Below, piece after piece: positions 17,540-26,730 of a DNA stretch of 64,000 nt. The notes under the pieces were generated by a model that was given only the letters and a program-made list of their open reading frames with translations, was not told the DNA's origin and did not search any database. Position 1 is the stretch's first letter, and each line of letters begins with the position of its first letter. Source of the stretch: Bacillota bacterium (GTDB lineage: Bacteria; Bacillota; Clostridia; Christensenellales; Aristaeellaceae); contig JAEYCB010000062.1 of assembly GCA_023404345.1 (NCBI GenBank), positions 22,964 to 86,963 of the forward strand. Reading direction: 5' to 3'. Position numbers and translations under genes: made by a program.

Positions 17540-17571
17540 GCGCCCGCGCCGCTTGACAGCCGGGCGCTTTT
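17540..17571 (+). terminator. Terminator downstream of yunB
   Basis: Stem GCGCCCG (17540-17546) pairs with CGGGCGC (17561-17567), followed by TTTT. A second, looser hairpin (17481-17487 with 17509-17515) followed by six T lies just upstream, so termination may be two-stage. The downstream arm overlaps the next promoter. Confidence 0.6.
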
Positions 17572-17581
17572 GCAATAAAAT
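17553..17581 (+). promoter_or_regulatory. Strong sigma-A promoter for the CARDB-like membrane protein
   Basis: TTGACA (17553-17558), 17-bp spacer, TAAAAT (17576-17581). The -35 box lies in the loop of the yunB terminator hairpin, so termination and initiation signals overlap. Confidence 0.85.
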
Positions 17582-17704
17582 ATCATGGAAGAACCATAGA
17601 ATTTCCAGAGGAACATGGAATCAGCGGACCGCCATATGGAAAGAATGACCATAGGCGCGTCCGTACCAATAAGCCGTCGGCTTGCCGAAGGGAGGAAGGG
17701 CGGA

Positions 17705-20056
17705 TTGATCCGCCCAATATGCATGACAAAACGCAAGGGACTGATTCTGTGCCTAGTGCTTGCGGCGCTGATGCTGCTGGCGGGCGTTGCCACCGCGTCT
17801 GAGGTGGACCCCATCGTGTGCAGCATGGAGCTGGACCCCAACAAGCTGGCGGGTCCCGGCACGGTTAACGTGACCATCACGATCTCCAATTCGGGCAACA
17901 CCGATATGAAGGACCCGGTCGTGCTTTATGATCCTGCTGCACAGATCGTATCCGATTTCGGCACCAACGGCGCAGTGCTGCTCAAGGCAGGCGAAAGCGC
18001 TACCTGGACCGGCTCCTACGACGTCAACGAGCGCACGTTGGAAAACGGGGCTGTGGTTTACTTTGTCAAATACACCCTTTATAAGGACAGCGGCGAAGCC
18101 GTGGACCAGAGCCAGCCCATTCGTGCCGCCATTTCGCTGCAAACAGCCGAAACCGATATCGATGTCAAACGCACCATCAGTCCCACCGTGGCCGGCGAGG
18201 ATCAGGAGGTGGTGGTACGCTATGATATCACCAACAGCGGTACCGTCAACCTTACGGATGTAACCATTCAGGAAAACAAGGATATCCATAAGGAGAAGCA
18301 GACCATTCCTCTGCTGGAGCCGGGCAAGACTGCCGAGGTGCGCTATACCGTCACCATGGGCAAAAAGGACCTGACCAGCGGAGCCACCATCACCTACAAG
18401 TCTGAAACCGAAAGCAAGACCCAGACCTATACCGTTGAAAACCAGACTATTTCTTACGGAGAATCCTCTCTGACGGCCAAGCTGACCAGCAATGCCAAGG
18501 GTGTGGTGGAAAACGGCACCGTCACCCTGTCACTGGAACTGAAAAACACCGGCAATGTGGACTACAGCGACCTGCGCGTGACAGACCCTTCTCTGGGCGA
18601 TGTGTTTACCAATCAGCAGCTCAAAGCCGGTGAAAGCCTGACACTGGAAAAGGAGATCACCGTACCCGCCACGGCAGAGTATCAGTTTACCGTCACTGCT
18701 GCCGACGAAGGCGGGTCTGAAATGTCGGTAGTGACCGAGCCGCTCACGATCACGGCCGTGGCGCCTGAGGATGCGCTCACTCTGACCGTGAATGCCACTG
18801 CCGACCGTACAGAGGTGTTCGAGCAGCCGGGTCTGGTGCGTTTTACGCTGGAAATTGCCAACACCAGTCAGGTGGACGCCACCGATGTGGTGGTGTCCCA
18901 TGGCGATACTCAGATCTACACCTTCGCAAGCATCCCCGCGGGCGAAACGCGCACCCTTTCGCGCGACACAGCGCTGTCCATGGCGGGCAAGTTCCGCTTC
19001 ACAGTCACCGCGAAGGACCCGCTGGAGAGCACCCTGACCTTTGAGAGCAACGAAATTCAGATTGCGTTCTCGGTGCCCACGCCCGCGCCCGCGACTCCTA
19101 CACCCCCGCCTGAACCCACACCGGACCCCACCTTCAGTCCGGCTACGGTACCGCCGATCACCGATCCAAGCGTGGGTGCGGTGCCCAAGACCATACAAAG
19201 TATCCTACTGCCCATACTGATTCTGGCAGGTCTGTTGCTGGTGGCCTCGTGTGTGCTGCTTCTCATCGCAACGAAGCGCAGGGCGGATCAGCGCAAGGCA
19301 AGCAAATCCGCTATTGACCAGCTGGAGCGCGCCAAGCGCCGCGACTATGTCACCCCCGCCGAGGAGGAGGAGCCGGAGCAAAGCGAAGAAGAAGTAACGG
19401 TCGCTTCCAAAGCGTTGGATGAAGACGAGGAAGAGGATCTGGAGCTTCCGCATATGAAATATGCTCGCAGCGCCAGTCAGCCGGCATCCGTGGAAGACGA
19501 TGAGGACTATTCCGCTATCCGGGGCGGCCTGTACGACGCGGATTTGGCCACTACGGCTTCCGCCGCACAGGAACCTGCCAAGGAGGCAAAGCCTGCTGTC
19601 GAGCCGGAACAGACAGAGGAAGCAAGCGATGCTGCTCAGCCCTATGACGACGGCGTGGACTATGGCGAAGAAGCCGCCTACGAAGATGAAGCGGAGTCCT
19701 ACGGCGAAACCGATTATGATACCTATGATGCTCCACAGGCTGCTTATGACGACGGTACGGATGGCTATGAGGGCGATGAATATACCGACGCATCACTGAA
19801 CTATGACGACGAAGCTGTCTATGATGACGGAATGGTCTATGACGAGGAAACCGTCTATGATGGCTATGAAGAGGACGCAGCCTACGACAATGGCTACGAT
19901 GACGCCGAACCCGGCGCAGATGGGCATTCCTCTGACGAAAGTGAAGAGAGAGCCGGGCAGGGGTATGATGACAGCGTTTTCCGTCGTCCGGCCAGCGAGG
20001 CTGAACCCGCGGCAGGCCGCCGTCGCCGTAGCCGGGGCAGCCGATTGGATTCCTGA
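17705..20056 (+). CDS. Membrane-anchored repeat protein with acidic Tyr/Asp-rich cytoplasmic tail
   Basis: 783 residues from the TTG at 17705, which has GGAGG nine bases upstream; an ATG at 17723 is an alternative. A signal peptide (GLILCLVLAALMLLAGVATA) leads into about four repeats of a roughly 115-residue CARDB/NEW3-like beta-sandwich (each with ITISNSGNTD-type or LELKNTGNVD-type starts). A Pro/Thr linker, a membrane segment (ILLPILILAGLLLVASCVLLLIA) and a 220-residue cytoplasmic tail follow. The tail is very rich in Asp, Glu and Tyr with YDD/YDEE repeats and ends with a basic RRRRSRGSR patch. The extracellular part probably binds or scaffolds surface material. I do not recognise a named family. 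Confidence 0.88.
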   Translation: MIRPICMTKRKGLILCLVLAALMLLAGVATASEVDPIVCSMELDPNKLAGPGTVNVTITISNSGNTDMKDPVVLYDPAAQIVSDFGTNGAVLLKAGESATWTGSYDVNERTLENGAVVYFVKYTLYKDSGEAVDQSQPIRAAISLQTAETDIDVKRTISPTVAGEDQEVVVRYDITNSGTVNLTDVTIQENKDIHKEKQTIPLLEPGKTAEVRYTVTMGKKDLTSGATITYKSETESKTQTYTVENQTISYGESSLTAKLTSNAKGVVENGTVTLSLELKNTGNVDYSDLRVTDPSLGDVFTNQQLKAGESLTLEKEITVPATAEYQFTVTAADEGGSEMSVVTEPLTITAVAPEDALTLTVNATADRTEVFEQPGLVRFTLEIANTSQVDATDVVVSHGDTQIYTFASIPAGETRTLSRDTALSMAGKFRFTVTAKDPLESTLTFESNEIQIAFSVPTPAPATPTPPPEPTPDPTFSPATVPPITDPSVGAVPKTIQSILLPILILAGLLLVASCVLLLIATKRRADQRKASKSAIDQLERAKRRDYVTPAEEEEPEQSEEEVTVASKALDEDEEEDLELPHMKYARSASQPASVEDDEDYSAIRGGLYDADLATTASAAQEPAKEAKPAVEPEQTEEASDAAQPYDDGVDYGEEAAYEDEAESYGETDYDTYDAPQAAYDDGTDGYEGDEYTDASLNYDDEAVYDDGMVYDEETVYDGYEEDAAYDNGYDDAEPGADGHSSDESEERAGQGYDDSVFRRPASEAEPAAGRRRRSRGSRLDS

Positions 20057-20068
20057 ATGAAAAAACAA

Positions 20069-20103
20069 GGGGCCGTCCCGCTGTAAGGCAGGGCGGCCCC
20101 TTT
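20069..20103 (+). terminator. Rho-independent terminator
   Basis: GGGGCCG (20069-20075) pairs with CGGCCCC (20094-20100) around an inner CCC/GGG helix, followed by TTT. It lies 13 bp after the stop codon of the membrane protein. Confidence 0.75.
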
Positions 20104-20139
20104 GCGTAAGATGCAACGATCCCTTCAGGTAAAACCGGC

Positions 20140-20168
20140 TTGAAAACACGTCGGAAATCGAGTATAAT
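20140..20168 (+). promoter_or_regulatory. Consensus sigma-A promoter for the DUF2461 gene
   Basis: TTGAAA (20140-20145), 17-bp spacer, perfect TATAAT (20163-20168), 28 bp before the ATG at 20196. Confidence 0.88.
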
Positions 20169-20195
20169 ATTACGAAGAAAGGATGAGGTATACCG

Positions 20196-20891
20196 ATGTT
20201 TCCCGGTTTTCCTGAAGAAACGGTCCGCTTTTTTCTGGACCTGCGTTTTCATAATGAAACGTCTTGGTTTCACGCTCACCGTGAGGCGTACGAGGCATAT
20301 GTGCGAAAGCCCTTTTCGCAGTTTATTGAGGCCATGACCCCCACGGTTATGAGCATTGCAGATGATATGGAAACCCGCCCCAACAAATGTCTGGCACGCA
20401 TCAACCGCGATATCCGTTTCACGCGTGATAAATCGCCCTATCGGGACCACATGTGGATGCTGTTCCGACGTTCGGGTGAGGAACGGGAACATTCTGTCAT
20501 GTATTGGTTTGAGCTCTCGCCCGAAGTGGTGGAATGGGGCGTGGGTTTTTGGGGTTACAACCGCCCGGCCATGGATGCCCTGCGACAGCGTATGGTGAAA
20601 AAGCCCGCTGAGGTACGCAGGGTGCTGCGCCAGTGCGGCATCCCGGACGAAACGTTGCACATCTATGGCGACCGCTACAAAAGCATGAAGCCTCCGGCGG
20701 GCATGCCCGCCGATTTGGCCATGCTCTATCCCTGCAAGGAGATTTATGTCAAGCGTGTGGGTGTACCGCTGGGAGAGAGCTACCGGCCTGAGATCATTGA
20801 CAGGGTTTCAGAGGATTTTCTGCGCTTAAAGCCCCTCTATCTCCTGCTTCGGCAGGCTGCAGATGAGGGCATGGCAAAGCTGGATGCATAG
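20196..20891 (+). CDS. DUF2461 family protein
   Basis: 231 residues matching the DUF2461 layout: an N-terminal LRFHNETSWFHAHREAYE segment, then ARINRDIRFTRDKSPYRDHM, GFWGYNRPAMDALR and a late basic segment. The biochemical function of the family is not established. It is probably co-transcribed with the phosphohexomutase, whose ATG lies 24 bp downstream. It has its own consensus promoter. Confidence 0.88.
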   Translation: MFPGFPEETVRFFLDLRFHNETSWFHAHREAYEAYVRKPFSQFIEAMTPTVMSIADDMETRPNKCLARINRDIRFTRDKSPYRDHMWMLFRRSGEEREHSVMYWFELSPEVVEWGVGFWGYNRPAMDALRQRMVKKPAEVRRVLRQCGIPDETLHIYGDRYKSMKPPAGMPADLAMLYPCKEIYVKRVGVPLGESYRPEIIDRVSEDFLRLKPLYLLLRQAADEGMAKLDA

Positions 20892-20914
20892 TTGTATTGA
20901 AGGAGAGTGGCATC

Positions 20915-22420
20915 ATGGATTACCGAAAGCTCAAAAGCGGGTCCGATGTGCGCGGCGTTGCCGTGGGCGAGGGTGCAACCCTTACCCCGGATGTGGCTAA
21001 AACGCTGGGCTTGGCTTTTGCCCGCTATGTAGCCGGAAAAACCGGCAAGCCCGTGGAGCGCGTCACCATCGCGCTGGGACGCGACAGCCGCGTATCGGGT
21101 CCGCAACTGCTGGAGGCTGCGGCGCAGGGCATCGCGTCTGCGGGTGCAAAGGCGGTTGATTACGGCATGTGCACCACGCCAGCCATGTATATGGCCATTT
21201 TGACAGAAGGCTTTCAGCCGGATGGGTCCATCATGGTGACGGCAAGCCATCATCCATGGCAGCTCAATGGATTGAAATTCTTCACCGGCGAAGGTGGACT
21301 GGGATTCCATGAGCTGGATGAAGTGCTGGATATGGCAAAAAGTCTTGAGAAAGATCTGCCCCGTGCTTCCGGCGAAATCGTCAGTACGCCGTTCCTGCCC
21401 ACCTATGAGAATCATCTTAAGCAGCTCATAATCAACGGCGTGGACCCGGAGGTGCAAAAGCCACTGCTGGGACTGCATGTGGTGGTGGATGCGGGCAACG
21501 GCGCAGGTGGCTTCTATGCCAATATGCTGGAGGACCTGGGCGCATGGATTGAGGGCAGCCAGTTCTTGGAGCCGGACGGCCATTTTCCCAACCATATTCC
21601 CAATCCCGAAAACAAGGAAGCCATGGCATCCATCTCCGCAGCCGTCAAACGTGTGGAGGCAGATCTGGGCGTGATTTTTGACGCGGATTGCGATCGTGCG
21701 GCCATTGTGGATCACACGGGCAAGGAAATTAACCGCAACCGCCTGATTGCCATGATCAGCGCCATTTTGCTGGACGAGATGCCTGGCGCGACCATCGTGA
21801 CCGATTCGGTTACCTCCTCCGGCCTGTCGGATTTCATCCGTGAGTGGGGCGGCGAGCATTATCGCTATAAACGCGGCTATCGCAATGTGATTGATGAGGC
21901 CGTGCGTCTCAACAAGGCGGGTATCGACTGCCCGCTCGCCATTGAAACGAGCGGGCATGCGGCCCTGCGTGACAACCATTTCCTGGACGATGGCATGTAC
22001 TTGGTTACGGTGCTTCTGATCAAGGCCATGCAGATGAAGCAGCAGGGCAAGTCGCTCAGCTCTTTGCTGGACGGCCTGCGCGAACCCGTAGAGAGCACGG
22101 AAATCCGCCTGCCGGTCACCTGCGAGGACTTTGCCGCCGCTGCCCGTCAGATCATTGAATATGTGCTGGATTATGCCAGCAGCCATGAGGACTGGCATGT
22201 GGCCCCCGACAACCGCGAGGGCGTGCGCATCTCTTTCGATATCGATGGAGAAATTGGAAGTGCATGGTTTTTGCTGCGCTTGAGCGTGCACGATCCTGTC
22301 ATGCCCCTTAACGCCGAAAGTGACGTGCCTGGCGGGGTGAAGGCGGTGTTGGGCAAGCTGTACGATGCGCTCAAGGACCAGCAGGGCGTGGACCTTGGGC
22401 CGCTTAAGGCTGCACTGTAA
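20915..22420 (+). CDS. Phosphohexomutase (phosphomannomutase/phosphoglucomutase family)
   Basis: 501 residues from the ATG at 20915, with AAGGAG upstream. It shifts phosphate between C6 and C1 of a hexose phosphate through a phosphoserine. The catalytic serine loop is VTASHHPWQLNG, the metal loop is FDADCDRAAIV, the sugar loop is ETSGHAA, and the phosphate-binding end is near DNREGVRISF. The domain order is that of the alpha-D-phosphohexomutase superfamily. Whether it prefers glucose, mannose or glucosamine phosphate cannot be told. The 3' end overlaps the convergent glycosidase gene by 17 bp. Confidence 0.92.
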   Translation: MDYRKLKSGSDVRGVAVGEGATLTPDVAKTLGLAFARYVAGKTGKPVERVTIALGRDSRVSGPQLLEAAAQGIASAGAKAVDYGMCTTPAMYMAILTEGFQPDGSIMVTASHHPWQLNGLKFFTGEGGLGFHELDEVLDMAKSLEKDLPRASGEIVSTPFLPTYENHLKQLIINGVDPEVQKPLLGLHVVVDAGNGAGGFYANMLEDLGAWIEGSQFLEPDGHFPNHIPNPENKEAMASISAAVKRVEADLGVIFDADCDRAAIVDHTGKEINRNRLIAMISAILLDEMPGATIVTDSVTSSGLSDFIREWGGEHYRYKRGYRNVIDEAVRLNKAGIDCPLAIETSGHAALRDNHFLDDGMYLVTVLLIKAMQMKQQGKSLSSLLDGLREPVESTEIRLPVTCEDFAAAARQIIEYVLDYASSHEDWHVAPDNREGVRISFDIDGEIGSAWFLLRLSVHDPVMPLNAESDVPGGVKAVLGKLYDALKDQQGVDLGPLKAAL

Positions 22421-23567
22421 GGGCGCCGCTTAGGCTTTCGTGCATGGCGGTGAGCAGCTCTCCGCTGGAATCACCGCCGTATTCCCAGCACATAAGCCCC
22501 ATCAGGTTGTTTTCCACTGCATAGGCGCCTTTGTAATGGATGGACACTGGGTCGTCATAGGTCCAGAACGTCGTGCCGTCCGTCGCGTAAGGCGCCTTTG
22601 CCTGTTCGTCAAAGCCGGTTTTGGCATTGGCCAGTACGGCTTTAAGCCGGTCGTAGGTGAGAGACTTGCCCGTGCCGGTGGCCTGAGACCAGACGGGTTG
22701 ACTGGTGTTTTGTTTCAGGGTGAAGCTGCGGCCATAGAAGGCTGTTCCAATCATGATCTTTCCGCGGGGAATGCCGGCCTCCACATAGCTGCGTACGGCC
22801 AGGTCCACGCTTTGCGGATAGTTTTCGCTGGCACCGTAGAGCGGGGTATGGTGGCTGGCGACGCCCTCGGCCTGCAGGTCGTAGGTCATAAGGTTTACCT
22901 GGTCGCACAACGCACCGATAGCCTTCACATCCAGATTGCGGATATGCCAGGGATCGCCGCCCAGGGCTACGGCCAGCGTGCGGGGTTTGCCATCCTGCGC
23001 GGTCAGGCGATCCAGCCCCTCGCGCAGCGCCTGGAGCAGCAGCGTGAAGTTCTTTCGGTCATTGGCGCTGGAGGCGATACCTGCCGCCGAAGAACCGGGA
23101 TACTCCCAGTCGATGTCCACGCCCAGAAAGCCATAGCGTTCCATCAGGACCAGCGTGCTGTCTACAAAGCGCGTGCGGCCGTCTGCGGTGGATGCGGCCT
23201 GTGAAAACCCATCCGCGCCCCATCCGCCGATGGCCAGCACAGGCATAATATGCGAATGCTTTTCCACATAGCGGCGGAACACGTCGATGCTTTGCCAATG
23301 ACTGCCGGACACCTCGCCGTTTTTGATGAGTGCGAAGGAATAGCTCAGCTGGTCCAAATGAGGCGCGTCGCTGTCGCGCAGTTCAAGGCCAGCACGGTCA
23401 TACACGTAGGCGGCAGTGCGCCTGCCGCTGGAAGCGGCGGCTTCGGCCTCCGAGGGATAGAAGGGGCCAGGGGAGGTCTGTATTCCCGTTCCCAGCCACA
23501 TCAGCGACGCCAGCGCCAGGCTGCGCAGCGCAAACCGCCGCCTTGGGCGCAGGGAGAATCGTTTCAT
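22404..23567 (-). CDS. Exported glycoside hydrolase family 18 protein
   Basis: 387 residues from the ATG at 23567 (AAAGGAGTT upstream); a longer frame to 23636 has no ribosome site. The N-terminus has a basic stretch and hydrophobic segment, consistent with a signal or anchor (FALRSLALASLMWLG). The catalytic GH18 motif DIDWEYP gives Asp151, Asp153 and the acid Glu155, and SFAL, LAIGG and MTYDL barrel strands are present. No LysM or chitin-binding domain is attached. In spore formers such proteins often act on the cortex or cell wall (YaaH/YdhD relatives), which is plausible but not shown here. Confidence 0.9.
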   Translation of the reverse strand: MKRFSLRPRRRFALRSLALASLMWLGTGIQTSPGPFYPSEAEAAASSGRRTAAYVYDRAGLELRDSDAPHLDQLSYSFALIKNGEVSGSHWQSIDVFRRYVEKHSHIMPVLAIGGWGADGFSQAASTADGRTRFVDSTLVLMERYGFLGVDIDWEYPGSSAAGIASSANDRKNFTLLLQALREGLDRLTAQDGKPRTLAVALGGDPWHIRNLDVKAIGALCDQVNLMTYDLQAEGVASHHTPLYGASENYPQSVDLAVRSYVEAGIPRGKIMIGTAFYGRSFTLKQNTSQPVWSQATGTGKSLTYDRLKAVLANAKTGFDEQAKAPYATDGTTFWTYDDPVSIHYKGAYAVENNLMGLMCWEYGGDSSGELLTAMHESLSGALTVQP

Positions 23568-23688
23568 CGGGGATAACTCCTTTCCGCATGGCTGTAATTC
23601 GGCGCAAGTATACCATGTCCGCAACCGTGTGGGCAATGTTACATGTTGCTATGGCAATGCTTGAAACAACTGCAAGGAGGGCAAAATC

Positions 23689-24159
23689 ATGGCTGATTAC
23701 ATCATGGATATGCGAAAGCGCGTGGGGCACATCCCCTTGATGCAGTGCGGCGCATCGGTCATTGTGGAAAATGAGCGGGGCGAGATTTTGCTCCAGCAGC
23801 GCTCTGACAGCGGCGCATGGGGTTATCCCGGCGGTGCGGTGGAGCTCTATGAGCGCGTGGAGGATGCCGCCCGGCGCGAACTTTTTGAGGAAACGGGCCT
23901 TCACGCCGGGAAAATGGAGCTGCTGGGCGTGTTTTCGGGGCCGGAGATGGCCTATACCTATCCCAACGGAGACCAGGTGAGCAATGTAGATATCGTCTTT
24001 GTATGCCGGGATTGGCGAGGCGAACTCGTGTGCCAGCCGGGTGAGGTGGAGGCTCTGGCCTTTTTTGCGCCGGAGGCGCTGCCCTCGCCTCTGCATGAGG
24101 TGGATTATCCCGCTCTGAACGCCTGGATGCAGCTTCGGGAGGAAAGGAAACGCAAATGA
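23689..24159 (+). CDS. Nudix hydrolase
   Basis: 156 residues; the ATG at 23689 follows AAGGAGG. The Nudix box runs from GGAVELYE to RRELFEETGL with the expected G-x5-E-x7-REUXEEXGU spacing. It hydrolyses a nucleoside-diphosphate-linked substrate that the sequence does not reveal. Its stop overlaps the next gene (LysR) by ATGA, so the two are coupled. Confidence 0.92.
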   Translation: MADYIMDMRKRVGHIPLMQCGASVIVENERGEILLQQRSDSGAWGYPGGAVELYERVEDAARRELFEETGLHAGKMELLGVFSGPEMAYTYPNGDQVSNVDIVFVCRDWRGELVCQPGEVEALAFFAPEALPSPLHEVDYPALNAWMQLREERKRK

Positions 24160-25067
24160 ACATCCATCAGCTTCGCTGCGCCGTTACCGTAGCGCGTCTG
24201 GGTTCGCAGACGCGCGCCGCTGAGGAGCTGTACATGAGCCAGCCGAATTTGAGCAAAGCGCTCAAGGACTTGAAGCAGACGTGTGGCTTTCGTATCTTTA
24301 CACGCACGGGCACGGGAATGGCACCCACCCGCCGGGGTGAGGAGTTCTTGGAGCATGCCAGGGCTGTGCTGGAAAAGCTGGACCTGATGGATGCGATCTA
24401 TCAGGGGCAGGACCGCCGTTCGGCCAGCCTGAACATAGCAGTGTGCGGAGCGGGTTATCTGTCGCGGGCACTGTGCGCGTTTCTGGATGAAATCAACCCT
24501 GCCGAGGGGCTGGAAATCAACCTGCGCGAGGGACGCGCAGAGGAAGTGGTGCGCGCCGTGTTGGATCGTGAGGCGGAGATTGGCGTGATCCGCTATGCTG
24601 TGGAACGGCAAAATCGGGTCCTGGCTGCGCTGGATGAGCAGGGACTGCACTACCTGCTGTACTGGACTTTCCGGCATAAGGCGGTTATGTCCCGGCACCA
24701 CCCGCTAGCCGGAGAAAGACGGCTGGAGAAAGCACAGCTCGCGCCATACGCTGAAGTGGCGCTTGCATCAGAGCTGTCGCCCCTGCAGCAGGAAACGCAA
24801 ATAGCAGAAAGACCACGCAAACGCTTACGCGTCTGCGATCAGGCTACGCGGCTGGAATTGGTTTCCCGGTCACAGACAGCCTACCTGTGGTCGCCGCCTC
24901 AGCCGGCAGAAATTTTGGAGCGCTACGGTTTAATACAGCTTGACGTGAAGGACATGCCCGACTATCAGGACGCCCTGATTTACCCCCGCGGTTATCATAT
25001 GAGCCGCTGGGAGCAGGCGTTCTATGACCTAGCCCGGAAAGAAGCGCAGCTGGCTGAACAGGGATAA
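24156..25067 (+). CDS. LysR-family transcriptional regulator
   Basis: 303 residues. The N-terminal winged helix-turn-helix reads HQLRCAVTVARLGSQTRAAE with YMSQPNLSKALKDLK as recognition region, followed by the substrate-binding domain. It is translationally coupled to the Nudix gene (ATGA) and followed by a terminator, so it forms the end of a two-gene unit. It probably senses a small ligand; the target genes are unknown. Confidence 0.92.
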   Translation: MNIHQLRCAVTVARLGSQTRAAEELYMSQPNLSKALKDLKQTCGFRIFTRTGTGMAPTRRGEEFLEHARAVLEKLDLMDAIYQGQDRRSASLNIAVCGAGYLSRALCAFLDEINPAEGLEINLREGRAEEVVRAVLDREAEIGVIRYAVERQNRVLAALDEQGLHYLLYWTFRHKAVMSRHHPLAGERRLEKAQLAPYAEVALASELSPLQQETQIAERPRKRLRVCDQATRLELVSRSQTAYLWSPPQPAEILERYGLIQLDVKDMPDYQDALIYPRGYHMSRWEQAFYDLARKEAQLAEQG

Positions 25068-25080
25068 AGCGGGCGCATTT

Positions 25081-25119
25081 GTCCAGCTTTCCACCGGATT
25101 GGAGAACTGGACTTTTTTT
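25081..25119 (+). terminator. Rho-independent terminator after the LysR gene
   Basis: GTCCAG (25081-25086) pairs with CTGGAC at 25107-25112, with additional imperfect inner pairing, followed by seven T. Confidence 0.85.
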
Positions 25120-25171
25120 ATGTTTTGTGTCACAATAGCACCGAATCTTTTAGCACAGGAGGCGTGTTCCT

Positions 25172-26509
25172 TTGGCCATGGATCTTACGGAGGGCAAGCC
25201 GGATCGGGTATTGTGGCGCTATTCGCTCCCATTGTTCGGAAGCATCGTTTTCCAGCAGCTTTACAACATTGCGGATAGCTTTGTGGCAGGCAAATTCGTC
25301 GGTGAACAGGCGCTGGCCGCCGTGGGCAACAGTTACGAGGTCACGTTGATCTATCTGTCCTTCGCCGTAGGGCTGAATATCGGTGCATCGGTGGTTACGG
25401 CCCGGCTATTCGGAGCCCGCAGAATTGGACAGATGAAGACGGCGGTTAACACCGCCTTTCTGCTGTGTTTGGCCGTTTGCGCTGCACTGATGACACTCGG
25501 TTTTCTCTTCAGTCCCGCACTGATTCACGCAATCCAAACTCCGCCGGAAATCTATGACGATACCATGCTCTACCTCAATATTTATACTGGCGGATTGGTG
25601 TTCCTGTTCTTCTATAATATCGCCACAGGCATTTTCGCCTCTTTGGGAGATTCCCGCACACCTTTCCTGTTTCTGGCAGTTTCCTCCATTGCCAACATCG
25701 CGCTGGACGTGCTGTTTGTTACGGCACTGAATATGGGCGTAGCGGGCGTGGCGTGGGCCACATTCCTGTGTCAGGGCGTCAGCTGCGTGCTGGCAGTATT
25801 GGCCTTGTTCAGAGCCCTATCACGCATGGAGGCGGATGAGCCGCCGCGGCTGTTTTCAGGCCGAGTGCTGGCCAACTTGATCAAAATTGCTCTTCCCAGC
25901 ACACTGCAGCAATGCTTTATCTCTGTGGGTAACATTCTGATTCAGAGCATCATCAACGGTTTTGGCACCAGCGCCATCGCCGGCTATGCCGCAGCGGTGA
26001 AGTTTAACAACTTTGCCGTGACCAGCTTTAATACTTTGGGTAATGGCATGAGCAACTTTGCCGCTCAGAACCTGGGCGCCATGCGGTCCGATCGTGTGCG
26101 TGAAGGATACCGGGGATGCCTGAAGATGATGGCGGGTATCGCCACGCTGTTTGCGGCGGTGTATGTATTCTTAGGCCCACAGGTGATTCAGCTCTTCCTC
26201 AACGGGGAAAACGTTCAGGCATTGGCTGTGGGCACCCAATTCTTGCGCATCGTGTCCCCATTCTATTACATGGTTGCGCTGAAACTGGCTACCGACGGCG
26301 TGCTGCGCGGGGCAGGCCGCATGGGCGAATTTATGACCGATACCTTTGTGGATTTGGCTCTGCGCGTAGCGCTGTCCTTTGCGCTGGCGGCACCTCTGGG
26401 CCTTACAGGTGTGTGGTGGAGCTGGCCGGTAAGCTGGACCATAGCTACGGCGATCGCCATTTTCTTCTATCGCCGGGGCCGCTGGGCTGTGCTGGGAGAA
26501 GAACGCTAA
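25172..26509 (+). CDS. MATE-family multidrug efflux transporter
   Basis: 445 residues with about twelve hydrophobic segments in two homologous halves. It begins with the conserved RVLWRYSLPLFGSIVFQQLYNIADSFVAG. The second half has ALPSTLQQCFISVGN and FNTLGNGMSNFAAQNLG. It exports cationic compounds using a Na+ or H+ gradient. The TTG at 25172 is preferred because AGGAGG at 25157-25162 is nine bases before it; the ATG at 25178 is further than normal. Confidence 0.92.
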   Translation: MAMDLTEGKPDRVLWRYSLPLFGSIVFQQLYNIADSFVAGKFVGEQALAAVGNSYEVTLIYLSFAVGLNIGASVVTARLFGARRIGQMKTAVNTAFLLCLAVCAALMTLGFLFSPALIHAIQTPPEIYDDTMLYLNIYTGGLVFLFFYNIATGIFASLGDSRTPFLFLAVSSIANIALDVLFVTALNMGVAGVAWATFLCQGVSCVLAVLALFRALSRMEADEPPRLFSGRVLANLIKIALPSTLQQCFISVGNILIQSIINGFGTSAIAGYAAAVKFNNFAVTSFNTLGNGMSNFAAQNLGAMRSDRVREGYRGCLKMMAGIATLFAAVYVFLGPQVIQLFLNGENVQALAVGTQFLRIVSPFYYMVALKLATDGVLRGAGRMGEFMTDTFVDLALRVALSFALAAPLGLTGVWWSWPVSWTIATAIAIFFYRRGRWAVLGEER

Positions 26510-26531
26510 ACAAAAAAGACGAACAAAATAC

Positions 26532-26560
26532 TTGCGTTTTTGAATAACGTCATGTAAAAT
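26532..26560 (+). promoter_or_regulatory. Promoter of the SRP RNA gene
   Basis: TTGCGT (26532-26537), 17-bp spacer, TAAAAT (26555-26560). The predicted start, seven or so bases later, coincides with the first base-paired position of the SRP RNA. Confidence 0.8.
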
Positions 26561-26565
26561 AGGTA

Positions 26566-26698
26566 AGCCGAGTGCATGATGACGGTTGAGTCCTGTGCGA
26601 TTTCAACGCGTGAACCCTGTCAGGTCCGGAAGGAAGCAGCAGTAAGCGCAGTTTGGGATGTGCTGCGGGGTTGCTCTGCCTGAGTGTGCTCGGTTTTT
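26566..26698 (+). ncRNA. ffs: Signal recognition particle RNA (small bacterial type)
   Basis: The universally conserved domain IV core is present around 26626-26646 (CAGGTCCGGAAGGAAGCAGC, with the GGAA tetraloop and Ffh-binding internal loop). The 5' CCGAG and 3' CTCGG ends pair to close a long rod, and the 3' end runs into six T. The transcript is about 130 nt, so it is the short type without an Alu domain. The promoter lies immediately upstream and glyA downstream. Confidence 0.93.
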
Positions 26699-26730
26699 TA
26701 CTTTCATGTTTAGGATAAGGGGGAACAGAG

